A stretch of DNA of 64,000 nucleotides. It comes from Chitinophaga sp. CB10 (GTDB taxonomy: Bacteria > Bacteroidota > Bacteroidia > Chitinophagales > Chitinophagaceae). Of the stretch, positions 54,085 through 61,993 are shown one piece after another. Made by a program: the position numbers and the translations under genes. The DNA lies in NCBI GenBank assembly GCA_001870995.2, contig MLAV02000003.1, forward strand, positions 248,001 to 312,000. The letters are read 5' to 3'. Below the pieces are notes generated by a model. The model searched no databases. It saw nothing but the letters and a program-made list of their open reading frames with translations, and had not been told where the DNA came from. Each line of letters opens with the position of its first letter. The stretch's first letter is position 1.

Positions 54085-54630
54085 TTAGCCTTTGGCGCCT
54101 CCCTGCGGTGCTTTTTCGAATTGTTCACGGGTGATTTTCCACTCCCATAATTCTTCATTGTCCTTGTTCCTGATAGCTCCCACGAAAGACATCCCTACTT
54201 TTTGTAATATTTTAACGGAGGCATTATACTCCTCCTCCGTATGGGCGATGACGTTGGTAACGTAAGAGTGACCAAAGGCAAAATTGATCAGCGCCTGGGC
54301 CATCTCCGTACCGTAACCCTTTTCCCGGTGCTCGGGGCTGATCTCGTAGGCTATTTCCACCGTGCCATCGGCGCTGGGCTTGCCTTTGAAACCGCCGGCC
54401 CCTATCAGCTGTTTGCTTTCTTTCAGTATAACCATGTAGAAGAACCAACCCAGCAGCGTCGGGTCGTTCCGTAATTTGTCGTAAGTAACCAAAATCACTT
54501 CCGGATATTCTATCCAGTTTTCCGAAATAGTAATATCCAGTTGGCTCGCCAGTACGTCACTACCCTGAAGGAACAACTCAAAATGGTGTAGCGTACACGG
54601 CATCAATTGCAGGTGCTTAGTAAGGATCAT
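54085..54630 (-). CDS. GNAT-family N-acetyltransferase
   Basis: 181 residues from the ATG at 54630. The GNAT fold is recognisable from LIGAGGFKGKPSADGTVEIAYEI (motif D/A region) and the acetyl-CoA loop HREKGYGTEM (Q/R-x-x-G-x-G/A type), followed by ASVKILQKVGMSFVG. It resembles RimJ/RimL-type small-molecule or protein acetyltransferases; substrate unknown. It lies downstream of polA after a terminator. Confidence 0.9.
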   Translation of the reverse strand: MILTKHLQLMPCTLHHFELFLQGSDVLASQLDITISENWIEYPEVILVTYDKLRNDPTLLGWFFYMVILKESKQLIGAGGFKGKPSADGTVEIAYEISPEHREKGYGTEMAQALINFAFGHSYVTNVIAHTEEEYNASVKILQKVGMSFVGAIRNKDNEELWEWKITREQFEKAPQGGAKG

Positions 54631-54695
54631 GTTGGTAACGAGTAATGCTTTGGGAATATACAAAATAGGTTTTTGGGATTCAATAAGCAATAAGA

Positions 54696-54737
54696 GGCAG
54701 GATGTAAAGCATAAGCCATACACAGTAACATCCTGCC
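54696..54737 (-). terminator. Hairpin downstream of polA
   Basis: GGCAGGATGT and ACATCCTGCC form a perfect 10-bp stem with a 22-nt loop. T-rich sequence follows weakly on the minus strand. Confidence 0.6.
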
Positions 54738-54759
54738 CCTTAAAAAATGAATTACAGTA

Positions 54760-57579
54760 TTAATGCGCTTCCAGCCAGTTATTGCCGATTCCCATCTCGG
54801 CTTCCACCGGTACGGCCAATGGCAGGGCGTTTCGCATACAATCCAGGATAATAGGTTTAATAATATCAATCTCCGAGCGATGGGCGTCAAACACCAATTC
54901 GTCATGCACCTGCAGGATCATTTTTGATTTCAGGTTATGGGCTTTAAACGCCTTATGAACGGCTATCATGGCCAGCTTGATCATATCGGCAGCCGTTCCC
55001 TGGATGGGCATGTTGATGGCGTTTCGTTCGGCAAAGCCTCTCACCACCGCGTTGGAGGAATTGATGTCCTTCAGCCAGCGCTTGCGGCCGAGGATCGTTT
55101 CCACGTAACCTTTTTTCTGCGCGGATTTCACCTGGTCCTCCATGTACTTTTTAATGGAAGGATACTGGGCAAAATAGTTATCGATGAGCGTTTTGGCCTC
55201 ACTGCGGCTGATGCCCAGGTTTTCGGACAAGCCGAAGGCGCTCACCCCGTAGATAATACCAAAGTTGACGCTCTTCGCATTGCGGCGCATATCGGACGTT
55301 ACTTCCTCCAACGGCACGTTATAGACTTTCGCAGCAGTGGCCGCGTGAATATCCGTGCCGCTGCGGAATGCTTCGATCATCTGCTCATCCCCGCTGATGG
55401 CGGCAATAATGCGCAGCTCAATCTGCGAGTAGTCGGCAGAGAGCAGCACGTATTCCTCATTGCGCGGAATGAAGGCCTTGCGTATCTCCCGGCCGCGATC
55501 CGTACGGATCGGTATATTCTGCAGGTTAGGGTTATTGGAACTTAAGCGCCCCGTCACCGCCACCGCCTGGTTATAGGAAGTGTGAATCCGGTTGGTGCGT
55601 TTGTTCAGCAATAACGGTAACGCATCTACGTAGGTGGATTTGAGCTTGCTCAGCTCACGGAAAATAAGGATATCCTCCACGATCTGGTGTTTGGAAGAAA
55701 GCTTCTGCAGCACGTCTTCGCCGGTGGCATACTGCCCGGTCCGGGTTTTCTTCGCTTTCGGGTCCAGCTGCAGTTTTTCAAACAGCACCTCTCCCAGCTG
55801 CTTGGGCGACGCGAGCTTGAACCTTACGCCCGCCTGCTCGTACACGCTCTCCTCCGCCCTGCGGATTTCTGTTTCCAGCTCCGCGGAGTAATCGGCCAGC
55901 GCTTTGGTATCGATGGCGATGCCTTCAAACTCCATATCTGTAAGCACTTTCGTCAGCGGGTTCTCCACTTCGTAAAATACTTTTTCAACGGATTTAGCCG
56001 GCAGCATCGGCAGGAAGACCTCTTTCAGCTGCAGCGTAACATCTGCATCTTCTGCCGCGTAGTTGGCTACTTTTTCCACCTCCACGTCGCGCATGCTCAG
56101 CTGGTTCTTGCCTTTGCCGATCAGCGTTTCGATGGACACAGGTTCGTAGCCCAGGTATTGGGCGCTGAGGTAATCCATACTGCGGCGGCCTTCCGGCTCT
56201 ACCAGGTAGTGCGCCAGCATGGTGTCGAATATCTGGCCTTTGAGTTCAAACCCATACCACTTCAGCATGATCATATCATACTTCAGGTTTTGGCCGATGA
56301 AGGTCATGGATTCCTTTTCAAATACCGGCCTGAATTCCTCCAGGATGCTGATCACGGCTGCTTTATCGGCCGGCAGCGGGATGTAGTAGGCCTCCCCTGC
56401 TTTAAAGGAGAAGCTCATTCCTACCAGGTCCGCCTCATTCGGGTCTTTGGCGGTGGTTTCCGTGTCAAAGGCGATCTCCTGCTGTTGCAGCAACTGCGCG
56501 ATGAGCGCAGCGCGTTTTTCGGCAGTATCCGTGAGGTGATAGGTATGCGGAGTGTTATGGATATTTTTTTCCGGGTTGATGAAGCTGCCGCCTCCTTCTT
56601 CCGGGGCGGGAGCGCCGGTATCTTCGGCAGCGGCTACAGCGCCAAACAGGTCCGCCTGTACAACGCCGGGCCTTGCGGCCGGTTCCGCAGCGCCTGAACT
56701 GGCAAAGGAATCCCCGAGGATACGTTTGCCAAGGGTTTTAAATTCCAGCTCAGTGAATATCTCCACGAGTACGTCGCGGTTGTATTCCTTGAGGCAAAAA
56801 TCTTCTTCGTGGAAGGTCACCGGCACATCGGTGATGATGGTGGCCAGCTGTTTGGAGAGCAGGGCGTTTTCGCGGCCGGCCTTGATCTTTTCGGCCATTT
56901 TACCGCCAATGGCGTCTGCGTTTTCCAGCACGTTTTCCAGTGTTTCATATTGCGCCAGCAGCTTCATGGCGGTTTTTTCCCCAACGCCGGCAATGCCCGG
57001 GATGTTGTCCACCGCGTCGCCCATGAGGCCCAGGATGTCTATCACCTGCGATACGTCTTTGATCTGCCACTTTTCACACACCTCCCTAGGGCCCATAATT
57101 TCTTCCTTACTGCCCATGTACGGCGGTTTGTAGATATACACATTATCCCGTACCAGCTGCCCGTAGTCCTTATCCGGCGTCACCATATACACGGTGTAAC
57201 CCGCGTCGGCCGCCTGCCAGGCCAGCGTGCCGATCACGTCATCGGCTTCATACCCGTCTACTTCCAGCAAGGGGATGTTGAATCCCTGCAGGATGCGGCG
57301 GATATCGGGAAGCGCGTCCAGGAGGTCTTCCGGAGCGTCTTCACGGTTGGCTTTATAATCAGTAAAGGTAGTATGACGTTCAGTAGGAGCATGCGTATCA
57401 AACGCCACTGCTAAGTGCGTTGGCTTTTCTTTATTGATGAGATCCAGTAATGTAGTAGTGAATCCGAACTGCGCATTGGTGTTGCGCCCGGTGCTGGTCA
57501 TGCGCGGATTTCTGATCAGGGCGTAATACGCTCTGTAGATCAATGCCATGGCATCCAGTAAAAATAATTTCTTTTGCAT
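54760..57579 (-). CDS. polA: DNA polymerase I
   Basis: 939 residues with all three activities: 5'-3' exonuclease (1-290; VDGYEADDVIGTLA, GLMGDAVDNIPGIAGVGEKTA), 3'-5' proofreading exonuclease (about 350-540; D372/E374 in FDTETT) and polymerase (about 560-939; DYSQIELRI motif A, RRNAKSVNFGIIYG motif B, HDELVFD motif C). The intact DxE shows that proofreading is retained. A minus-strand -7 element (TAATTTTG) lies at 57611-57618. Divergent from the ArsC-like gene. Confidence 0.97.
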   Translation of the reverse strand: MQKKLFLLDAMALIYRAYYALIRNPRMTSTGRNTNAQFGFTTTLLDLINKEKPTHLAVAFDTHAPTERHTTFTDYKANREDAPEDLLDALPDIRRILQGFNIPLLEVDGYEADDVIGTLAWQAADAGYTVYMVTPDKDYGQLVRDNVYIYKPPYMGSKEEIMGPREVCEKWQIKDVSQVIDILGLMGDAVDNIPGIAGVGEKTAMKLLAQYETLENVLENADAIGGKMAEKIKAGRENALLSKQLATIITDVPVTFHEEDFCLKEYNRDVLVEIFTELEFKTLGKRILGDSFASSGAAEPAARPGVVQADLFGAVAAAEDTGAPAPEEGGGSFINPEKNIHNTPHTYHLTDTAEKRAALIAQLLQQQEIAFDTETTAKDPNEADLVGMSFSFKAGEAYYIPLPADKAAVISILEEFRPVFEKESMTFIGQNLKYDMIMLKWYGFELKGQIFDTMLAHYLVEPEGRRSMDYLSAQYLGYEPVSIETLIGKGKNQLSMRDVEVEKVANYAAEDADVTLQLKEVFLPMLPAKSVEKVFYEVENPLTKVLTDMEFEGIAIDTKALADYSAELETEIRRAEESVYEQAGVRFKLASPKQLGEVLFEKLQLDPKAKKTRTGQYATGEDVLQKLSSKHQIVEDILIFRELSKLKSTYVDALPLLLNKRTNRIHTSYNQAVAVTGRLSSNNPNLQNIPIRTDRGREIRKAFIPRNEEYVLLSADYSQIELRIIAAISGDEQMIEAFRSGTDIHAATAAKVYNVPLEEVTSDMRRNAKSVNFGIIYGVSAFGLSENLGISRSEAKTLIDNYFAQYPSIKKYMEDQVKSAQKKGYVETILGRKRWLKDINSSNAVVRGFAERNAINMPIQGTAADMIKLAMIAVHKAFKAHNLKSKMILQVHDELVFDAHRSEIDIIKPIILDCMRNALPLAVPVEAEMGIGNNWLEAH

Positions 57580-57610
57580 CGCTAAACCTACAAGAATTAA
57601 TTTGAATGTA

Positions 57611-57618
57611 CAAAATTA
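57611..57618 (-). promoter_or_regulatory. -7 promoter element of polA
   Basis: CAAAATTA reads TAATTTTG on the minus strand, 32 bp before the polA ATG. Confidence 0.5.
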
Positions 57619-57664
57619 AGGGATGCCTCTGAGTATTCTTTACAGAATATCTGAGCGGAAAATT

Positions 57665-57672
57665 TACATTTG
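57665..57672 (+). promoter_or_regulatory. -7 promoter element of the ArsC/Spx-like gene
   Basis: TACATTTG, exact TAnnTTTG, 20 bp before the ATG at 57692. It is divergent from the polA element 47 bp away. Confidence 0.55.
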
Positions 57673-57691
57673 CTACCTGAAAAAAACGGAT

Positions 57692-58021
57692 ATGAAAAAG
57701 ATATACCATCTTTCTACCTGCGGTACCTGCAAGAAGATCCTGGAAGAAACCCGGGCTGTAGACCGGGGCTTCGTATTACAAGATATAAAAAAGGAAAAAA
57801 TTACGGATGCCCAGTTAAAAGAAATGAAGGAACTGGCCGGCAGCTATGAGGCGCTGTTTAGTCGCAGGTCCCAGAAGTACCGCCCCATGGGCCTTCACGA
57901 GAAAGAGCTGACAGAAAAAGATTATCACGACCTGATACTGGAAGAGTATTCTTTCCTGAAGCGCCCGGTAGCAATCGTGGATGGAAAAATTTACATCGGC
58001 GCTGATGTGAAGAATATTTAA
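57692..58021 (+). CDS. ArsC/Spx/YffB-type thioredoxin-fold protein
   Basis: 109 residues from the ATG at 57692; the longer ORF includes the promoter region. N-terminal KIYHLSTCGTCKKILEE carries a CxxC, followed by the ArsC-family pattern RSQKYRPMGLHEKELTEKDY and RPVAIVDGKIYIGAD. Members are arsenate reductases, Spx regulators or proteins of unknown role (YffB). No ars genes adjoin it, so a detoxification role is not supported by context. Confidence 0.88.
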   Translation: MKKIYHLSTCGTCKKILEETRAVDRGFVLQDIKKEKITDAQLKEMKELAGSYEALFSRRSQKYRPMGLHEKELTEKDYHDLILEEYSFLKRPVAIVDGKIYIGADVKNI

Positions 58022-58025
58022 TGGA

Positions 58026-58050
58026 GCAAGTCCGCCATTGGCGGACTTGC
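58026..58050. terminator. Hairpin between convergent ArsC-like and glycosyltransferase genes
   Basis: GCAAGTCCGCC and GGCGGACTTGC form a perfect 11-bp stem with a 3-nt loop. No T run follows, so strength is uncertain. Confidence 0.6.
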
Positions 58051-58074
58051 TGCCGGTTTATGAAGCGTGTACGC

Positions 58075-59169
58075 TTATAATGATTTGATGAAATCCTGCA
58101 CGACTGCCTTATAGCGGGTCATATCCTGCAGCTGGAACGATTTGAACGGGAACTTCGCAGCCTGTTCCAGCGCTGTTTTCAACTGAAATTTTTCCTGGGG
58201 AAGAGAATAGAAATACCCTTTTTCCATGAGGTATTCGCCCAAATACACTTGTTCCGACTGGCCCGGCGTAGGCACCAGTATCGCTTTTTTATCCAGTTTC
58301 GCGAGGTCCATCAGGGTGGTATAGCCGGAGCGGCTCAGCACCATATCCGAAGCCAGCATGGCTTTGTTTAACTCCGTGGCATTCAGGTGGTTAACCTGCG
58401 TTACGCCGGGCGCAATCTCTTCCTGTTGCGGTGTACCCGGCTTGCCGCTTACGATCAACGCCGTAATGCGGAGGTCTTTTATCTGCGTGATCACCATTTT
58501 TTCCAGGTTGGAGCGTTGCGGCTCCGGGCCTGAAATCAGCACCAGCAGATCGTATTTCTTTTGCACATTCTCCTGTGGTTCAAAGCGGCTAAGGCAGCCC
58601 AGGTACGTGGTCTTAACAGCTGGTAGTGCAGCAGGGTGCGCCAGTTCGCCGGAGAGGTTGTTATCTCCCTCGAAATCCGGAATCCAGCAGGCGCTGTATT
58701 TGCGGATATAACTGTAGTTGATACGCTGTAAAGTCCGCTCAATCCAGCCGCCAAACGGCGTTTTGATAAGCAGCTGGTGCGTGATGAACACCGTGGGAAT
58801 ATCCTTGTGATAGAGCCCGAAACGGTTGTCGGAAATAACGGCGTCTATCTGGTGTTCTTTCACTATTTTTTGCAGCCAGCGTTGCTCGTGCTTAATAGCG
58901 CCGATAATTTTCGGGATCTGCTGGATAATCTTAAGTCCGAAGAATTTGCCCTTCTGCGCATACTGGATGCGGTATCCCGGCAGCGGAAAGATGGTGATGT
59001 CCGGGAATTCCTGTTGTAAAAGCGCCGCATGTTTGCCCTCCGCAGCAATAAAAACTTTACATCCTGCGTTTAGCATTTCATGGATCAGGGGAATATCCCT
59101 GGTGGCATGTCCAAGGCCCCAATCCAGGGGAACTACAAGAATTTTTTTGGGAGAGAGGATTGTGGACAA
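58075..59169 (-). CDS. MurG-like (GT28/GT-B) glycosyltransferase
   Basis: 364 residues. The N-terminal PLDWGLGHATRDIPL glycine-rich motif and the C-terminal sugar-nucleotide region (MVLSRSGYTTLMDLAKLDKKAILVPTPGQSEQVYLGEYL) match the GT-B fold of UDP-GlcNAc/galactosyl transferases such as MurG and MGDG synthase relatives. True MurG is usually in the dcw cluster, which is absent here, so this is more likely a lipid or polysaccharide glycosyltransferase. Confidence 0.87.
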   Translation of the reverse strand: MSTILSPKKILVVPLDWGLGHATRDIPLIHEMLNAGCKVFIAAEGKHAALLQQEFPDITIFPLPGYRIQYAQKGKFFGLKIIQQIPKIIGAIKHEQRWLQKIVKEHQIDAVISDNRFGLYHKDIPTVFITHQLLIKTPFGGWIERTLQRINYSYIRKYSACWIPDFEGDNNLSGELAHPAALPAVKTTYLGCLSRFEPQENVQKKYDLLVLISGPEPQRSNLEKMVITQIKDLRITALIVSGKPGTPQQEEIAPGVTQVNHLNATELNKAMLASDMVLSRSGYTTLMDLAKLDKKAILVPTPGQSEQVYLGEYLMEKGYFYSLPQEKFQLKTALEQAAKFPFKSFQLQDMTRYKAVVQDFIKSL

Positions 59170-59280
59170 ATATTTAGATTTTTTTTGCGAATTTAGCTTA
59201 AATTACAAAAGGGCATTGTTAAGAAAAGGTAAAGTCTGAGCTAGGAATAAACAATTTAGATTAAGCATATAATCATCAGT

Positions 59281-59403
59281 ATGAATAAGATAAAATGGGT
59301 GGTAATTATTCTTCTTTGTGGCAGTTTGGCGATGGAGGGTTGCAAGGTTTTTAAGAAAAATGATTGCGGATGTCCCACCATGAACAAAAAAAGAATGCAT
59401 TAA
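59281..59403 (+). CDS. Very small putative lipoprotein, 40 aa
   Basis: MNKIKWVVIILLCGSLAMEG then CKVFKKNDCGCPTMNKKRMH: a lysine-containing start, a hydrophobic core and a Cys at residue 21 preceded by MEG, a loose lipobox. The 20-residue mature part has three cysteines and is basic. Small Cys/Pro/Lys-rich lipoproteins of this kind ('DCPxxxKK') recur in Bacteroidota as I recall. ATG and stop are clear, the frame differs from neighbours, and no alternative gene occupies the space. Confidence 0.6.
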   Translation: MNKIKWVVIILLCGSLAMEGCKVFKKNDCGCPTMNKKRMH

Positions 59404-59504
59404 TACCCACGTTTTGAGCAAAACGGCAATGATTAGCCTTATCTTTTGGGTTATCCCATGAATACCTGACCAAACAATATTTCGGGGAACTTCAAATTTT
59501 TTTC

Positions 59505-59753
59505 ATGAAACCTGTAGATAGAGATTTACTGATCCTGCTACACGAAGATAGGTACACTGAGCAGCAAATTCAATCTGCCGTTAGACAGATCAGTGAGATG
59601 CTGACGCTCATCGAAACGATGGATTATCTCTGTGCCGTTATGGAAGTAGCCAACTGTAACAAAAGCAAAGTGACCAATAAGAGAACTGTGCTGGAAAAAG
59701 CCATTTCACGCAAGGCGCACAAACCTTTCGAATTCATTATACACAAGAACTGA
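59505..59753 (+). CDS. Hypothetical protein, 82 aa
   Basis: Soluble, mostly helical (LHEDRYTEQQIQSAVRQISEML) with a basic C-terminal segment (NKRTVLEKAISRKAHKPFEF). Family unrecognised. It precedes the ureohydrolase-like gene by 117 bp, which contains a -7 element, so they are probably separate units. Confidence 0.6.
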   Translation: MKPVDRDLLILLHEDRYTEQQIQSAVRQISEMLTLIETMDYLCAVMEVANCNKSKVTNKRTVLEKAISRKAHKPFEFIIHKN

Positions 59754-59839
59754 TTGTTGCCAACACTGTATATTGTGCCTGTGCATTTTATGCCCATACT
59801 TTAGTGTTTTGCTTTGACGCTTAATTAAAATTCTTGTTG

Positions 59840-59847
59840 TACGTTTG
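59840..59847 (+). promoter_or_regulatory. -7 promoter element of the ureohydrolase-like gene
   Basis: TACGTTTG, exact TAnnTTTG, 24 bp before the ATG. A TTTG at 59813-59816 is 23 nt upstream, slightly longer than the usual spacer. Confidence 0.55.
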
Positions 59848-59870
59848 CCATCATTAAATCCTATAAACTG

Positions 59871-61010
59871 ATGGCTGATTTTTCGCACCTTCAGGATTTT
59901 CTGAATCCTATCTCCAAAGACTATCTCAATGACGACCAGGAATACGACGCCTTCCAGGTAGGCGGCGTAATTGACGCTTATCAGGCTAACCATATTCCTG
60001 ATATCGACAGCGCGGAGATTGTGTTGCTGGGTGTGGGAGAAGAGAGAGGAAGCGATTCCGGCAAAACCGGCACCACCGGGCCGGACGTGATACGTCGTGA
60101 ATTATACCGGCTGTACAACTGGCACCGGGACATTAAGCTGGCCGATGCCGGCAACCTGCGCTCCGGCGCCTTCCTGGCCGATGCGTATGCCGCCATGAAA
60201 GCCGTGGTGGGCGATCTGATTCAGGCAGGTAAAACGGTGATCATCCTCGGCGGCTCACACGACCTCACCTATGCCCAATATAAAGCCTACGCTTCCCAGC
60301 AGCTCATAATCGAAGCTACCGTTGCCGATGCGTTGATCGACCTCCGGGAAGATTCCAGCATTCGCAGCGAACGCTTTCTCATGGATATTCTTACCGAACA
60401 GCCCAACTATCTGCGGCATTACAATCACCTCGGCTTCCAGAGCTATTTCGTACATCCGAGGATGTTGGAAACGCTGGATAAGCTGCGGTTCGACTGCTAC
60501 CGCCTGGGCCGCATCCGGGAAAATATGGAGGAAGCCGAGCCCGTGCTGCGGCATTCGGACCTCTTCAGCCTTGATATCAATATCATCCGCCATACCGACG
60601 CACCGGCCAACCACCTCTCCCCTAACGGTTTCAGCGGGGAGGAAAGCTGCCTGCTGGCACGCTATGCCGGCATGAGCAGTCGCCTCTCCAGCTTCGGCAT
60701 CTATGGCTACCGCCCGGAAAAAGATAAGGAAAACCTCACCGCGCGCCAGATATCACAAATGATCTGGTATTTCATGGACGGCAGGGCCGTGAAAAATAAA
60801 GAAGCATTACTGGAACACCGGGATGCCTTCTGGGAGTTTCATATAGCCTTCTCCGATATAGACACCGTTTTTCTGAAAAGCAAGAAAACCGGCCGCTGGT
60901 GGATGCAGCTGCCCGACAGGGAATTTGTGCCCTGCGCTTACAATGACTATCTGCTGGCCAGCAACAATGAAATTCCGGAACGGTGGCTCCGGCACCAGGA
61001 GCGGTTTTAA
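59871..61010 (+). CDS. Formimidoylglutamase/arginase-fold protein with altered metal site
   Basis: 379 residues of the ureohydrolase (arginase/agmatinase/formimidoylglutamase) family. The first manganese motif is intact: GGSHD (127-131). The second, normally DAHxD, reads D153-A-L-I-D157, lacking the His, and the third, normally SxDxDxxDP, reads S233-L-D-I-N237, lacking the second Asp. At least two usual Mn ligands are therefore missing. The protein is longer than arginases, with a C-terminal extension. It may be catalytically inactive or use a different site; no histidine-degradation genes adjoin it. Confidence 0.82.
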   Translation: MADFSHLQDFLNPISKDYLNDDQEYDAFQVGGVIDAYQANHIPDIDSAEIVLLGVGEERGSDSGKTGTTGPDVIRRELYRLYNWHRDIKLADAGNLRSGAFLADAYAAMKAVVGDLIQAGKTVIILGGSHDLTYAQYKAYASQQLIIEATVADALIDLREDSSIRSERFLMDILTEQPNYLRHYNHLGFQSYFVHPRMLETLDKLRFDCYRLGRIRENMEEAEPVLRHSDLFSLDINIIRHTDAPANHLSPNGFSGEESCLLARYAGMSSRLSSFGIYGYRPEKDKENLTARQISQMIWYFMDGRAVKNKEALLEHRDAFWEFHIAFSDIDTVFLKSKKTGRWWMQLPDREFVPCAYNDYLLASNNEIPERWLRHQERF

Positions 61011-61018
61011 CATACATT

Positions 61019-61064
61019 AACCTGCAGTATTTTTTCCGCTATGCCGGAGGAAATATTGCAGGTT
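61019..61064. terminator. Hairpin between convergent ureohydrolase-like and LprI-like genes
   Basis: AACCTGCA and TGCAGGTT form an outer 8-bp stem, with further pairing inside (GTATT/AATAT, CCG/CGG). It lies 8 bp after the stop at 61010. Confidence 0.65.
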
Positions 61065-61105
61065 GGAAAACGCATTTGCCCCCGCTGGGCGGAACGCAAT
61101 AACAA

Positions 61106-61519
61106 CTAGCCAAGCTCATATTCCCTGTACAGCTCTACCAGCCTGTTCTTCAGGAAAGCGGCCTTATTATCGGTAGAAATCATGTCGTCATCCAGCCCCT
61201 GCATCGTGCTTTTATGCAGCTTCTCCACCCTTTCGTCTATTTTTTTGAAATAAGCATCCTTCCGCTCTTCCCAGGCAATCTGGTCCTGCTGCAGCTTATT
61301 GACGGAAGCGGCGCTCAAATGCCCGTATAAATGCTGAATGGTGGCAGATAACGCGCTGTCAATCGCCTGGTAGTAAAGCGTAGCGCAGTTAAACATATTG
61401 GAGCTTTGGGCAAGGCAACGCTGGTAGCGTTCCTCAATGATTTCAACGGGATCCTTATGCTGTTGCGCATAAGCCGTTATGCTGCCAAAGATGGCGAGGA
61501 TAGCAAGTAGGTGTCGCAT
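61106..61519 (-). CDS. LprI-like (DUF1311) exported protein
   Basis: 137 residues with a signal peptide (LAILAIFGSITAYAQ). The mature helical domain has two cysteines and the DUF1311/LprI pattern (LYYQAIDSALSATIQHL, LQQDQIAWEERKDAYF). LprI-type domains are named after a mycobacterial lysozyme-inhibitor lipoprotein; activity here is not established. It is followed upstream by a second, related gene, suggesting duplication. Confidence 0.8.
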   Translation of the reverse strand: MRHLLAILAIFGSITAYAQQHKDPVEIIEERYQRCLAQSSNMFNCATLYYQAIDSALSATIQHLYGHLSAASVNKLQQDQIAWEERKDAYFKKIDERVEKLHKSTMQGLDDDMISTDNKAAFLKNRLVELYREYELG

Positions 61520-61585
61520 AGGGATAGTGGGTAAATACGCGACAAAACTACGAAATATATATGAATAAAAAATAATTCGTGAGGG

Positions 61586-61981
61586 TTACTGCTTCGCACC
61601 TACGGAGCCCGTGCAGGTTTCGCCGGCAGGAAGTCCGTTTAGCCATACCCGTAGCGCCTCTATCCGCTGGGTAGTGAGCAGGGCAAGGTAGTTGGATTTA
61701 CAGACGGGGAACATGCTGCCGTATTCCTTGGCCGCTTCCGGGAACATCGCTTTTACCTGGGCATCCCTGAACTGCACCCAGAGCCGTTGTGCGTCCCGCA
61801 GGTTTTCCAGGAACTTTTTATTGGCGGCATATTCCTTCTGGATAGCCTGGTAGATGTTGTTCAGCTCTTTATCCGCCTGGCGGTAAGCTTCCGTGGCTTT
61901 TTTATTCATCTCTGCCTGCGACTGTCCGAAGCCTTTGCTGGCGGCAGCTAACAGCAACAGGCAGATGATGAAGTGTTTCAT
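61586..61981 (-). CDS. LprI-like (DUF1311) exported protein
   Basis: 131 residues from the ATG at 61981, which starts a signal peptide (FIICLLLLAAASKGFG). The mature part shows the DUF1311 pattern (ADKELNNIYQAIQKEY, LRDAQRLWVQFRDAQV) with cysteines at VCKSN and ETCTG. Related to the neighbouring gene at 61106 in layout. Located 12 bp downstream of the M16 peptidase gene, so probably in its operon. Confidence 0.85.
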   Translation of the reverse strand: MKHFIICLLLLAAASKGFGQSQAEMNKKATEAYRQADKELNNIYQAIQKEYAANKKFLENLRDAQRLWVQFRDAQVKAMFPEAAKEYGSMFPVCKSNYLALLTTQRIEALRVWLNGLPAGETCTGSVGAKQ

Positions 61982-61993
61982 ATGTTCGCTCAA

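Noticed and set aside
57692..58021. Arsenic resistance locus
   Set aside because: The ArsC-like gene has no arsR, arsB or acr3 neighbour; it belongs to a family with members of other roles.
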